Shown here one piece after another: positions 54,787-64,000 of a DNA stretch of 64,000 bases. Source of the DNA: Adiantum capillus-veneris (Eukaryota > Streptophyta > Polypodiopsida > Polypodiales > Pteridaceae); contig CM043962.1 of NCBI GenBank assembly GCA_014529385.2, positions 121,045,970-121,109,969 on the forward strand, given 5' to 3'. The position numbers and the translations under genes are program-made. Below the pieces are notes generated by a model. The model was not told the origin of the DNA, made no database searches, and saw only the letters and a program-made list of their open reading frames with translations. How positions within the stretch are numbered: position 1 is the stretch's first letter; each line of letters begins with the position of its first letter.

Positions 54787-56127
54787 AACACTAGGTTGGT
54801 AACCTAACAGGACATAAAAGTGTCCTTTTAGGGTTTTGAAAAAAACCTCCAAAACCATAGTAGATCCACTTATTTTGTAAAATCCTTTCATGAGGTTATA
54901 GTTCAAGGCCTACTACACATGGAAAAAATAAGAAACTTGTAAAATTTCTCATCTTTTGGTCACACCAAACCTCCAAAGTTGATGGACCAGTACATTTTCA
55001 TCAAAACAGTCATTTCTTACGTTTTGTTGCATAAAAATAAGATTAGGTATTTTTGTAGGACTTGAGATAAATTCCCTAGTTAACTTTAATGGGTTGGTGA
55101 TCAGAACATATGATTGCTTCTCACTCACTATTTTTTGTTTTGCCAAAAGAAATAGGTACAAAAAAGTTGAATTTTTACCATTCTGCAAACCTATCATCAA
55201 AGTTTCTATAGCCACGCTCAATACAAATAATATATGCATGTTTTCTTAGTTCCCTATTGTCCTTTAGGTTCATAAGGAGCCATGGAGCATGTCAAAAGAA
55301 TAATACATCTCTTACCAAGGGGAATCTTGGGGACAAAGATGAAGTGCTAAATATAGCAAACATGAAAAAACTGGGTTCAACATTATGAGTTATAGAATCC
55401 CATAGAAACTATTCAATATCTAGCCAAATTTGATCCTTATGACTAGATATGGTTACTACCTATAAAATGCATGTAGTTTTCACAAGAAACTAACAATATT
55501 GAAAAAGCTATACTTGATATACTAGAATGTTTCGTTTTCTTCTATAATTGAAAAAACCAACCATCGTTGTCTACTATGCAAAATAGGGTATTAGGTCCTC
55601 CAAAACTCAAGGAATATTAGCTTTATGTTACAATATGCGACATAGAAAATCAAAACTGTATTTGGATATTATGAAAGCCACCAAAAAAATCATAGAAGAG
55701 CTAAAATTGGCTAAAAAACAGGATTTGATAATTTTTGTAATTTGGTCATAACTTACAACTTTAACATTTATTTCTCCCTAGAAGCATCAGGACATGTTGA
55801 GGACTACTAAAGATAGTTCTCTAGCATTATAGACCTCACAAACATGAATTCTAGAGTGGTATAGTTCCAAAAAGTTGAAAAAAGCCAAAAACAGGACCCG
55901 CTTTTCACACAGTTTAGGTTGTGAAATGTTGTGCAAGGACAAGGTTAAAGATGGAATTGATATTCCAAAAAAATGTCAAGTTTTTTTCAGTTCATGAGAC
56001 AACTTTCTAGACAGATAGCACCTCAAAATCCATTTTGAAACTCTTGACATAATTCAAGGAAAATGGTCACTTAACAGGACATAAAAGCGTCCCAGGATAT
56101 AAAAGTGTCCCATTACCAACCTAGTGT
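54787..56127. mobile_element. Non-autonomous TIR element with CACTAGG ends
   Basis: AACACTAGGTTGGTAA (54,787-54,802) is repeated in reverse complement as TTACCAACCTAGTGTT (56,112-56,127). Both sides also carry the hairpin word GGACATAAAAGTGTCC or a one-change variant (about 54,811 and 56,083; a third, GGATATAAAAGTGTCC, at 56,096). The 1.34 kb between them is AT-rich with only a weak 96-codon minus ORF. CACTA-type DNA transposons begin with CACTA, so the element may be a CACTA derivative of MITE-like design. No matching 3-bp target repeat was found, so the family is uncertain. Confidence 0.55.
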
Positions 56128-58500
56128 TAACAACTACTTTAGGACTATTCTAATTGAATCAAAACTTAATCTATGTTTCACCCTAGTCTTCTAGACACTT
56201 ACTCCATCCTCTCCCCATTGCTTCTTTCCTCTTGTGTCTTTCCCTCACTCATATCATACCTAGATTATTTTCTCTGTACTTGCCATGCATACTATCACCT
56301 TTCAAAAATAAATTCTCATAATTCATGCACTCAAATGAGGATTACAAAGTATTTGTAGTAGCATGGTGGATCTTTTTCTAAGTGTAAAGAGATATAGAAG
56401 GCAAGAACTTGATCTTTACAAGCGTGCACACACACATAACCAAGGTCAACATAATGGAGATGGAGGTACAAAGTTGTTGCTTCTTCTTCACCACTCAAAA
56501 TGGTTTTTAGGTCTTAAAAGGTCCACCTTTTTGAAATACACGTGACATATGCATTCAAGGGGTATTTATAAAACCCCTCTACACGCATACTTCACCATGA
56601 ATTAAAATACTCCTTTTATTTCATAAACCAGTAACTTTTTTTAGAACTTTTATTTTTTAACCTATCTTGTACATATAATTTTTAACTCTTTAAAATATAA
56701 ACAAACCCCTCCGAGTGAACTCACATGCTACACTTACATATTTTGAGATGGGCCCCCGGGACTTCGGTCTACAAGAACATAAGTGGGAAATACAACATAG
56801 TAAGAACTATGTACTAGAAAGAGCTAGAGCTTAACAATTCTTCCAAAGATAAAGACTCAAAGTTCTTGAACACAAAATCTGAACATCGGGTGAACTAGTA
56901 AGATCCTATAGTGGTTTAAAGCCTCAACTATCAAATGGCTAGATTATATGGAATCAGATAAGGCATAGACTCAACTATTGGATAAACACATTCACATGAA
57001 TTAGACATTAGACTTCACATTTATGAAACTTGTGATTAGAAGCATGGAATACCAAAATGTACTAACTGAATGAAAAAAGTAACAGGATTCACTGAATAAG
57101 AAACAACAAAACATGGTTTAGATTATAATGATGATAATTCTAATCACAATCGATTCAAACTCTTACAAGGATCTCTCAGCTCAATGATAAAATAAATATG
57201 AGATTCTAAATGGGATTGACAGGCAGCTCAAGATCAAGCTCTAGCTCAAAGTGATACAAACGACACACAATGTTCAATAATGTTACTAAAGATACCCAAA
57301 ATGAGATTAGTGGTCCCTATTTATAGGTGTTTCCTTTGGGACTTTGACTATTCCACCCATGTATCATATGGAACCGGTGCAACATCTAAATATGTTGGCT
57401 CTATTGTAACACTTCACTATGGAACAACTTCTAGGACTTGTCAAGCAAGAGGCTATTGCTGCTAGATTTTGTCCCTGAGAAAGTGCTATTAAGACAGACA
57501 TCATTGAGGTTGACAAGGAGACTATTCCCACCGTCTACATCCCCTTTCTTTAAATTTTCAGATATCCAAAATTCCAAAAAACTTCTGAGTGAAAAAGGCA
57601 TCATTTTTTCCTTTTTCCCTTCCTCTTGTTAGGATCCTTCTTGACTCCAACATTTTGTTCTATCCGAGCAATTTTTTCAAGGAACAAGGATGGCGTTCCA
57701 TAGGTTTGGTGACTAGAACCATAATTCTAGAACACTATCCAACTCTAAAAAGTCATTGACACTACATTGTCCTTCATGATCAATTTATAGATTGCCTACT
57801 TCAGCTCCTCTTTTCTGGAGGTAAACATCTCTTCTTTGTAAGGTGTTATAGCTGATAATACTTGCCCATTTCTTGATCATAGATTGTCTTCTTGTCTCTC
57901 ACTAATCTAGTTCTGGCCAACTTGTGATGAATGGAAGCAGTGGTCATCCAACCAGCAGGGTCTGGTTGGTTCAATATGGTATGGGCTTTATTGAGCAAGT
58001 CTTTTTCAGGAATTTTGGAGGCTTGGATGGAAAGTTGAAGGAGATTCTTGGTGTATTGTACTAGCTTTCCTAGATGATCCTTTCACTAGCCCATTAAAAC
58101 TTTTAAGTTTGCTAGATCTTCTTTTAGTTCAGAGACACTATCCTTCTTCTCAGTCATGTTGTGTTGAAACCAGGTTAAAGCTTTTCCTCAATTTGTTAGT
58201 CCAAATCCCTCATATTGTGGTTGGTAGTCATATACTTTCTCAGCTCTAAGAGACTGTCTAAATGTGGCTAAGTGATTGTGGGAATCTTCATTCCACTGTA
58301 CCTTTTCATCCATTTTGGAAACCGTAGGGCCTCACTTGCCTTTGATTTACTAGTCATACTCTTCTTTCTTCTCGGGAATCCTTTAATGACCTTGCATCAA
58401 CTTCCCTTAGTTCATCAGAACCAATGAATGCACTACCATATGATTCTCATACTGATATGAAATCATGTGATGTTCTATCATTTAATTCCCCCGATTCATT
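56128..58500. other. No gene seen
   Basis: 2.4 kb of anonymous sequence. Short ORFs on either strand lack motifs and no clear repeat was found. Confidence 0.35.
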
Positions 58501-58554
58501 CTCTTTATTGGAAGACTCTTGCCTTGATTGGTCCAATGGCCATAGATAGGTATT

Positions 58555-58885
58555 CATGGCGCTAATGACCATCGAGATGGCTTGTGACGGCCATGAAACT
58601 TTGTAGGGGTAAGGAGTAGGGCTCTTTCCCCATTGCTGCAAAGTTTCATTGCCATGCCTTGCTATCTCATCAGTCAGGCATTGCACAATTGTCAATTTTT
58701 TCGTTGGGCTTGCTAAGGGCCCAATAGTAAAAAATTGGCAATTGTGCCATCCTTGACCGTTGAGACGGCTTGGGATGGCCATGAAACTTTTCATGGATAG
58801 GGAGTATGATGCTTCCCTTGCCCTTGCAAAGTTTCATCTCCATCCTCTATCGTCTCGTCGGTCAAGCACTGCACAATCATGCAAA
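58555..58885. repeat. Direct repeat of about 130 bp with a hairpin between copies
   Basis: Copies at about 58,559-58,690 and 58,750-58,880 share GGCCATGAAACTTT, GCAAAGTTTCAT and CA(A/G)GCA(T/C)TGCACAAT. Between them GCACAATTGTCAATTTTTT (58,684) and AAAAAATTGGCAATTGTGC (58,730) form an almost perfect stem of about 19 bp around a 27-bp loop. Confidence 0.7.
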
Positions 58886-58924
58886 GTGCACTTACGATCC
58901 TTTTGTCCATGATTCTTGTATGTT

Positions 58925-61330
58925 AGTTGTTGCAGACTCACACGTGTGGTACTTTACAGTGGTGTTACAAAGCACATTACATCACATCATGAATTGTTTA
59001 CCTCTCTTGAGGTTGTCCCTCATGGGGATACAGTCACTTGTGCCAACAATGCCTTTATCCGTTCTAGGGAGTTGGAAAGATTGTGTTGACTGCTGCGAAC
59101 AGTAGTTCTTTCACACTTGTTGATGCACTTTATGTACTTGGGATAAAAAAGAACCTTTTGTTTGTATCTGCACTTGCTAGACTTGGTCTTGTTGTGAAAT
59201 TTATGGATGACAGATGTACAGTTCATGATCTCAATTTTGGTGATGAAATTGTTGCATCTGGTAATTTGTGCTATGGCCTGTATAAGCTCACCTTGTATGA
59301 CAAATGCAGTTGTGGATTCAAAGGCTATTTCAGATGCAAAAATTTGGCATGCACGTTTTGGGCATCTGAATTTTGCCAGTTTGGTGCATTTGTAGAAATC
59401 TCATATGTTTGCTTCTTTACCGCCTCTTGAAGCACCAATGAAGCATGTTTGTGAAGGTTGTATTTTGGGTAAGATGCAACGTTCAAAGTTTCCAAAGGAT
59501 GGTTCGGTTAGGGCTACTTGCAGATTGCAACTTGTGCATAGTGATGTTTGTGGGCTCATGCAAACTTCGTCCTTGGGCATGTACCTTTACTTAGTGACTT
59601 TCATTGATGATTACTCCAGGCATGTAGAGGGGTATCAGCTTAAAGTTAAGTTCAAAGTGTTTATGTGCTTCAAGCAATTTTTGGCAATGGCTGAAAATGT
59701 CTCTAAATGTACTATGGGCACCCTTCATCCAAATTGAGGGGGGGAGTATATGTCTCATGAGTTTAATGCATTTCTAGCCAATCGTGGGATAGAACACCAA
59801 TGTACAGTGTCGTATACACCTCAACAAAATGGCATAGCTAAAAGGAAGAACATGTCGCTTATGGAAATGGCACGATATATGGTCAAGAGTCAAGCTTTGC
59901 CACATTTGTTTTGATTTGAGGCCATCATGTGTGCTACTTATGTACTCAACAGGTGTCCTGTGAAAGCTTTGCAGTCTATGACTCCTTATGAAGCATGGCA
60001 TGATAGGAAAACATCTATTGATCACATGCGCATTTTTGGTTGTTTAGCTTATGCTTTGGTGCCACAAACGTAGCGCAGAAGATTGGATGATAAGGATGTT
60101 AAATGCACCTTTTGTTGCCTATAGTTGTGAAAGCAAAAGTTACAGATTCGATTAGGTATTGTTAATGCTTTCTTGAATGATGATATATTTGAGGAAGTTT
60201 ATGTAACGCAACCTCGCAATTTTGTCAAGAAAAAAAGAGAGGATAAAGTTGCAAATGTAAGAAAGCTTTGTATGGGTTAAAGTAGTCTCCAGGTGCTTGG
60301 TATGAGAAATTTGACACTCATTTGGTTAAATGAGGCTTTTGTAACAGTCCAACAGAAAGCACTTTGTATGTAAAGTGTGAGGGTGATGTATTTATCATCG
60401 TTGTTCTCTATGTGGATGATTTGCCAATCACTCAACCAAATGAGACACATATTGCTGAATCTAAGGTTGATTTGAATACTACTTTCAAGATGAAAGACTT
60501 GGGGATGTTGCATTATTATTTGGGCATACAGTTTAAGCACTATGATGGTGGTATCACCTTGTGCCAAACAAGCTACATAGAAACATTGCTATGTAAGTTT
60601 TGACTTGAGGACTACAAACCTATTGCTACTTCCATGGGAACATGTTTAAAATTGAGTCTTCATGATGCTAGTGATCCTACCAATGTCACTCTTTATCAAA
60701 CTGTTATTTATGGATGCCTTATTTATGTATGCAATACAAGACCAAATATTCAGTTTTCACTCTCACAAGTTACCAGACCTATGCTTAGCCCAGGGTCTAA
60801 GCATTGGCACACTGTTAAGAGGATCTTTCGCTACTTGAGGGGCACCTTACATCTTGGGTTGTTTTATCCCAAGGGGCGATCATTGCCACCAGATTTACAT
60901 GCCTTTTTGTACTCATATTGGACTGGTTGCTATGACACACGAGTGTCCACAATTGGTTTTTGTTTTATGCTTGACAGTTCATGGATATCATGGCTGAGCA
61001 AGAAGCAAGCTACTACAACCACTTCTAGTTGTGAGGTTGAGTACAGGGCAGTCTTCACAGATATGATTAAGTGTGTATGGCTCAGATGCCATATGGCTAA
61101 TTTGGGCATCTACACTGACAGTCAAAGAGCATTAGTAGTTGCAAGGAACCAGTTTTTCATGCTTGCACAAAGCACATTGAGGTGCATTATCACTATGTAA
61201 GGGAGAGACTCTTAGTAAGAGAGATCAACTTGGCCTATGTGCCAACACAGAACAACCTTGCTGATCTGTTCACAAGGCATTACCTTGTGAGAAGTTCGAA
61301 GCCTTTCTCAAAGCGTTGGGCTTACTCCCC
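58925..61330 (+). pseudogene. Copia polyprotein pseudogene (protease to RNase H)
   Basis: In order: a protease remnant (HVWYF followed by a one-base deletion in the active-site Asp codon, about 58,953); DALYVLGIKKNLLFVSALAR; the pre-integrase WHARFGHLNFASL and CEGCILGKM zinc-binding block; integrase with LVHSDVCG and TFIDDYSR (two catalytic Asp) and PQQNGIAKRKN, where the catalytic Glu is Lys. A deletion of roughly 740 bp relative to the copy at 9.1 kb lies near 60,147. RT resumes before the YVDDL site (about 60,410) and KMKDLGMLHYYLGI, and RNase H (60,634-61,200) follows with CEVEYRA. Many stops are present. No LTRs were recognised. The same family is seen at 1-216 and 9135-10,520. Confidence 0.88.
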
Positions 61331-61485
61331 TTTGTGGATTGATGATGCACTCACGGAATAGAACTTCCCTATACACTATGTGCTAGCTCTCCTTCACCGC
61401 ATCACTCCCAAAGGGGGTTTGTTTCCATACATATGTGGTAGTGATTTGTGTGAACACACTTAGGACCATCGGGGCATTTTTTCCC
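61331..61485. other. Old Copia 3' flank before B'
   Basis: 155 bp between the Copia RNase H end and the start of the B' LTR, containing AAAGGGGGTTTG, a possible polypurine tract of the Copia element, at about 61,410. B' may have inserted in the Copia LTR. Confidence 0.4.
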
Positions 61486-61735
61486 TGTGCGCTCCTTGCC
61501 GCACTGTCGAAGCAAGGGACTTGCCAATACACCGTGTGCGAGCCACAAATGGCTCCAAGCACACAACAAGCCTAAACTAGCAAGCTCAAGAGAGCAAAGG
61601 GTGTGTCACTCACCGCTCTACGCTCGCCTTCGTGGTGGATTCCTCGCCGCGATGAAGAAGAAGCTGCAATCGTGCCGCGCTCAACCACTTCGCCGCCGTC
61701 GTGCCTTCGTAATGCTCGATCGCACACACACTCTC

Positions 61736-61770
<35 letters not shown>

Positions 61771-62069
61771 AGGAGGTGAAGAAGAAGAAGATGGAGATGG
61801 AGATGGAGATGGAGCAAGAGCACTCTTCTATTGCACAAATGAGAGAATGAGTAAAAATTAGGTTTAGTTGGCTTTTATATGAGCTCACCCCATTCACACT
61901 TGGGCGACCATGCTTAGCCAACTAATCCCTTGAATGTCCCAGTTAGAGTGCGCCTCTCATCGGCGATCACCCTTACCCTGTTCCTATTGGTCCGACAAGC
62001 CCGGTACCTGACTCTAAATAATACAACGTTTATAGATCATAGGGTGTCCGTGTGCCGTGAGGGTTAACA
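61486..62069 (-). repeat. 3' LTR of element B'
   Basis: 584 bp with the same ends as the LTRs of B (TGTGCGCTCC...GGGTTAACA on plus). The length differs through GGAGAT units and microsatellite changes. Confidence 0.9.
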
Positions 62070-63682
62070 TGCCCCCCTTCCTGATGTAGATTCCGTCCTC
62101 GGAAGCTATTGAGTTGAAGTTGGTTCGTCGAGGTGGAAGAGCATTCGACATGGATGTGCGTAGCCTTCTTCAATCACTGCAAAATCAAACAACATTGCCA
62201 CAGTAATTGCATTCTCATATACAATTAAAAATCACATGCAATTTTAGACAGACAAATTGATTGGTAAAAGAATTTCAAACAATTTGTTAGCAATGAATAT
62301 TAAATTGCAATGTAATCAAATGCATAAACAGATGTAAAGGTAGAAAATTAAACAAGTCTGGGGTCGCTAATTTGACGGTCGAAAGGCACTAGAGATCGAA
62401 TATTAATACCATGGGTAAGCTTCTTAATTATCTGTGGTCAATTAAGTTGTTTAATCGCGAGAGCCAAGTATTCATGTTCGAGGGCTGACTAGAGGCTATA
62501 TCTAGAAAACCTTGTAGTTAAGCTACCATAAAAGGAATTTCTCATGAAATCATCGCCTGACTGATTACTTTTTCTTTGACCCCCCAAAGTCTTTTCACAT
62601 TGATTCAATTATGATGTGTGTGCTTATTTTGTACGCCTTGGGTTTTTTGCTTTTCAAGGAAAAGCGCCCACACTGGGAACCTCTAGGGCTCGAGTACCAT
62701 AGGCGATACATGTGAGTGAAGTACCAATTTAAGCAGGGATTTCTCTTCCAGCTTAAAATTTTACATTGTGGCACTTTGATTTTTTGTTTGTTCATTTTCA
62801 GCATTTTAATTTTGTAACTTTGGGGGGTCATATAACACTGATACACTCCCCAGGCTCATCACATTAGTAAACTCCCTTTATAATACTTAAGCTAAAGGTC
62901 AATAGGGTTAAGCCCACTAGAAAGCCCTAGTACATTTCACACAATGCTTCCTAAATCGGATTAAGAACCTAAGTAACCATTGATTATTAGGAAGGCATTC
63001 CCCATGGTATTAAGAGAAGATTTTTAATACCTAGCTTGGTCAAACTAGCTTAGTCGGACTGCTTCATTTTTAAACCTAGACAAGTGATTATGACAAAACA
63101 TTACATTGAATTAAATGTTTGATACTAAGCCAATGTGCTGAATATTATGCTACCAATCACAATCAAAGCAGACAAACATGGATGCAAAAAGATAAGGGCA
63201 ATGCTAATGGATATAAAACACCTGTTTGTGTTGATGGTCGCGCTTGATTTGAAGTGTGAACGAGAGAAAGGTTCCATGAAGGTCCAAATCCTATCAATAG
63301 CAACACGCTCCTGTACACACTAGGAAACAAAAGGAATACCTCCAGGAGGCACATTAGTGGGAAAAGAGAACTTCGCTAATCTCTCAACTCTAAAACTGAA
63401 ACACTCCTATCGTACTAATCTTACCTACCCTCCATCACTCAAGTGATGAGGATCAAAGGTGTTTTATGGCATAGGTTTCTGTTTCACTGTACCAGATGTG
63501 ACATGTGTAGGTCTGAGTCAATGTTTTGACTTTTAAGGTGCATACTCGTTTGCTAATTGCTCTTGCTCTTTTTTTTTTTTTGTGAGTATAAAGCTTTATA
63601 TGTACATTCCCTAAGATTGGGAGATATAGAGGTTAGGGAGAAAGGTTGAGAGGGAAGCAAGTGAATGATGGATGTCCACAAA

Positions 63683-64000
63683 CACTCCCCCCTTCCTTGG
63701 GTAGATCATATCGTTTGAAATGAGATTGTCACCCTTTGAAACCAATTGTTCCAGTTGGTAATAGGTGAGGATTTTTGCCAGTAGTTTTCTATTACCCTAG
63801 GTGCCTCGTCAAGTTGCAAGGGTGGTAAGGTACTCTCCTAGGATCGAACTTGAAGTGGTTCATCAGGTGATTCTTGAACACTGGGAGGTGTGGATTCTTT
63901 TGTAGCTTCATGGAGGTCCACTACTATAGATGGAGGCTGTGTAGAAGCTTTTACCTCTATGGATGTATTACATGAGGAGCTAGAAGCTTCATGGGACTCC
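63683..64000 (-). CDS. C-terminal end of the B' protease ORF (partial)
   Basis: This is the minus-strand counterpart of 43,656-43,960 of element B, with only a few substitutions, cut off by the window end. It corresponds to the Ser-rich tail after the last W-x-P-K motif. Confidence 0.7.

Larger units (their letters stand above)
61486..64000 (-). mobile_element. Element B': second copy of the B family, truncated by the window
   Basis: The sequence follows element B from its left LTR through the non-coding region into the 3' end of the protease ORF (about 63,683 to the window end), in the same orientation. It is more diverged than the two LTRs of B are from each other. Its LTR (61,486-62,069) has changes such as GCGACC for GCGCCC and a rearranged stretch before GGGTGTCC, plus extra GGAGAT units. 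The other end, primer site and target repeat lie outside. The purine tract and TATA box are conserved. Confidence 0.9.

Overview
This window looks like repeat-rich nuclear DNA from a large-genome land plant. The evidence is plant-type LTR retrotransposons with initiator-Met and tRNA-Asp primer sites, a Ty3/Gypsy element of the Tat kind (two RNase H domains), a CACTA transposon with TNP2/DUF4218/DUF4216-like pieces, small GT-AG introns, and long (TC)n, (AC)n and (AT)n microsatellites. I cannot name the species. A fern or other large-genome non-flowering plant would fit, but that is a guess. I see no bacterial, organellar, tRNA, rRNA or CRISPR features, and no intact conventional host gene.

Layout. 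1-1.3 kb: the RNase H end of a Copia element abuts a short non-coding LTR element that keeps a primer site, polypurine tract and 3' LTR. 1.7-9.1 kb: a decayed CACTA transposon with a transposase pseudogene, a second ORF pair and several minisatellites. 9.1-10.5 kb: a Copia integrase-RT pseudogene. 10.5-25.8 kb: anonymous DNA with tandem and palindromic repeats, two minus-strand retroelement scraps (Gypsy integrase, Copia RT), an unrecognised exon-like ORF group (11-12 kb) and a multi-exon Ulp1-like (C48 peptidase) gene remnant (19.4-20.2 kb). 25.8-27.5 kb: an ORF1-only, LINE-like element bounded on both sides by (TC)n. 27.5-34.5 kb: an Arg/Asp-rich minisatellite, tandem repeats, a possible LTR and a Gypsy scrap.

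34,550-52,608 is the centrepiece. It is a complete Tat-like Ty3/Gypsy element (called C here) with 1.5-kb LTRs. Its integrase is split by a second complete LTR element (called B, 41,464-50,304) in the opposite orientation, with a perfect 5-bp target duplication GAGTC. B encodes only Gag, zinc knuckles and a retropepsin-like domain and has no RT, RNase H or integrase. Both sets of LTRs are almost identical, so both insertions are recent, yet C carries several stops and frameshifts and B cannot copy itself. Both were probably mobilised in trans.

52.6-64 kb: old host DNA with a non-autonomous TIR element beginning CACTAGG (54.8-56.1 kb), a long Copia pseudogene (58.9-61.3 kb), and a second, more diverged copy of the B family (B', from 61,486 and running off the window end). 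Several short repeats, the paired small ORFs in C, the B family and the (TC)n-bounded ORF1 element are the most unusual parts.
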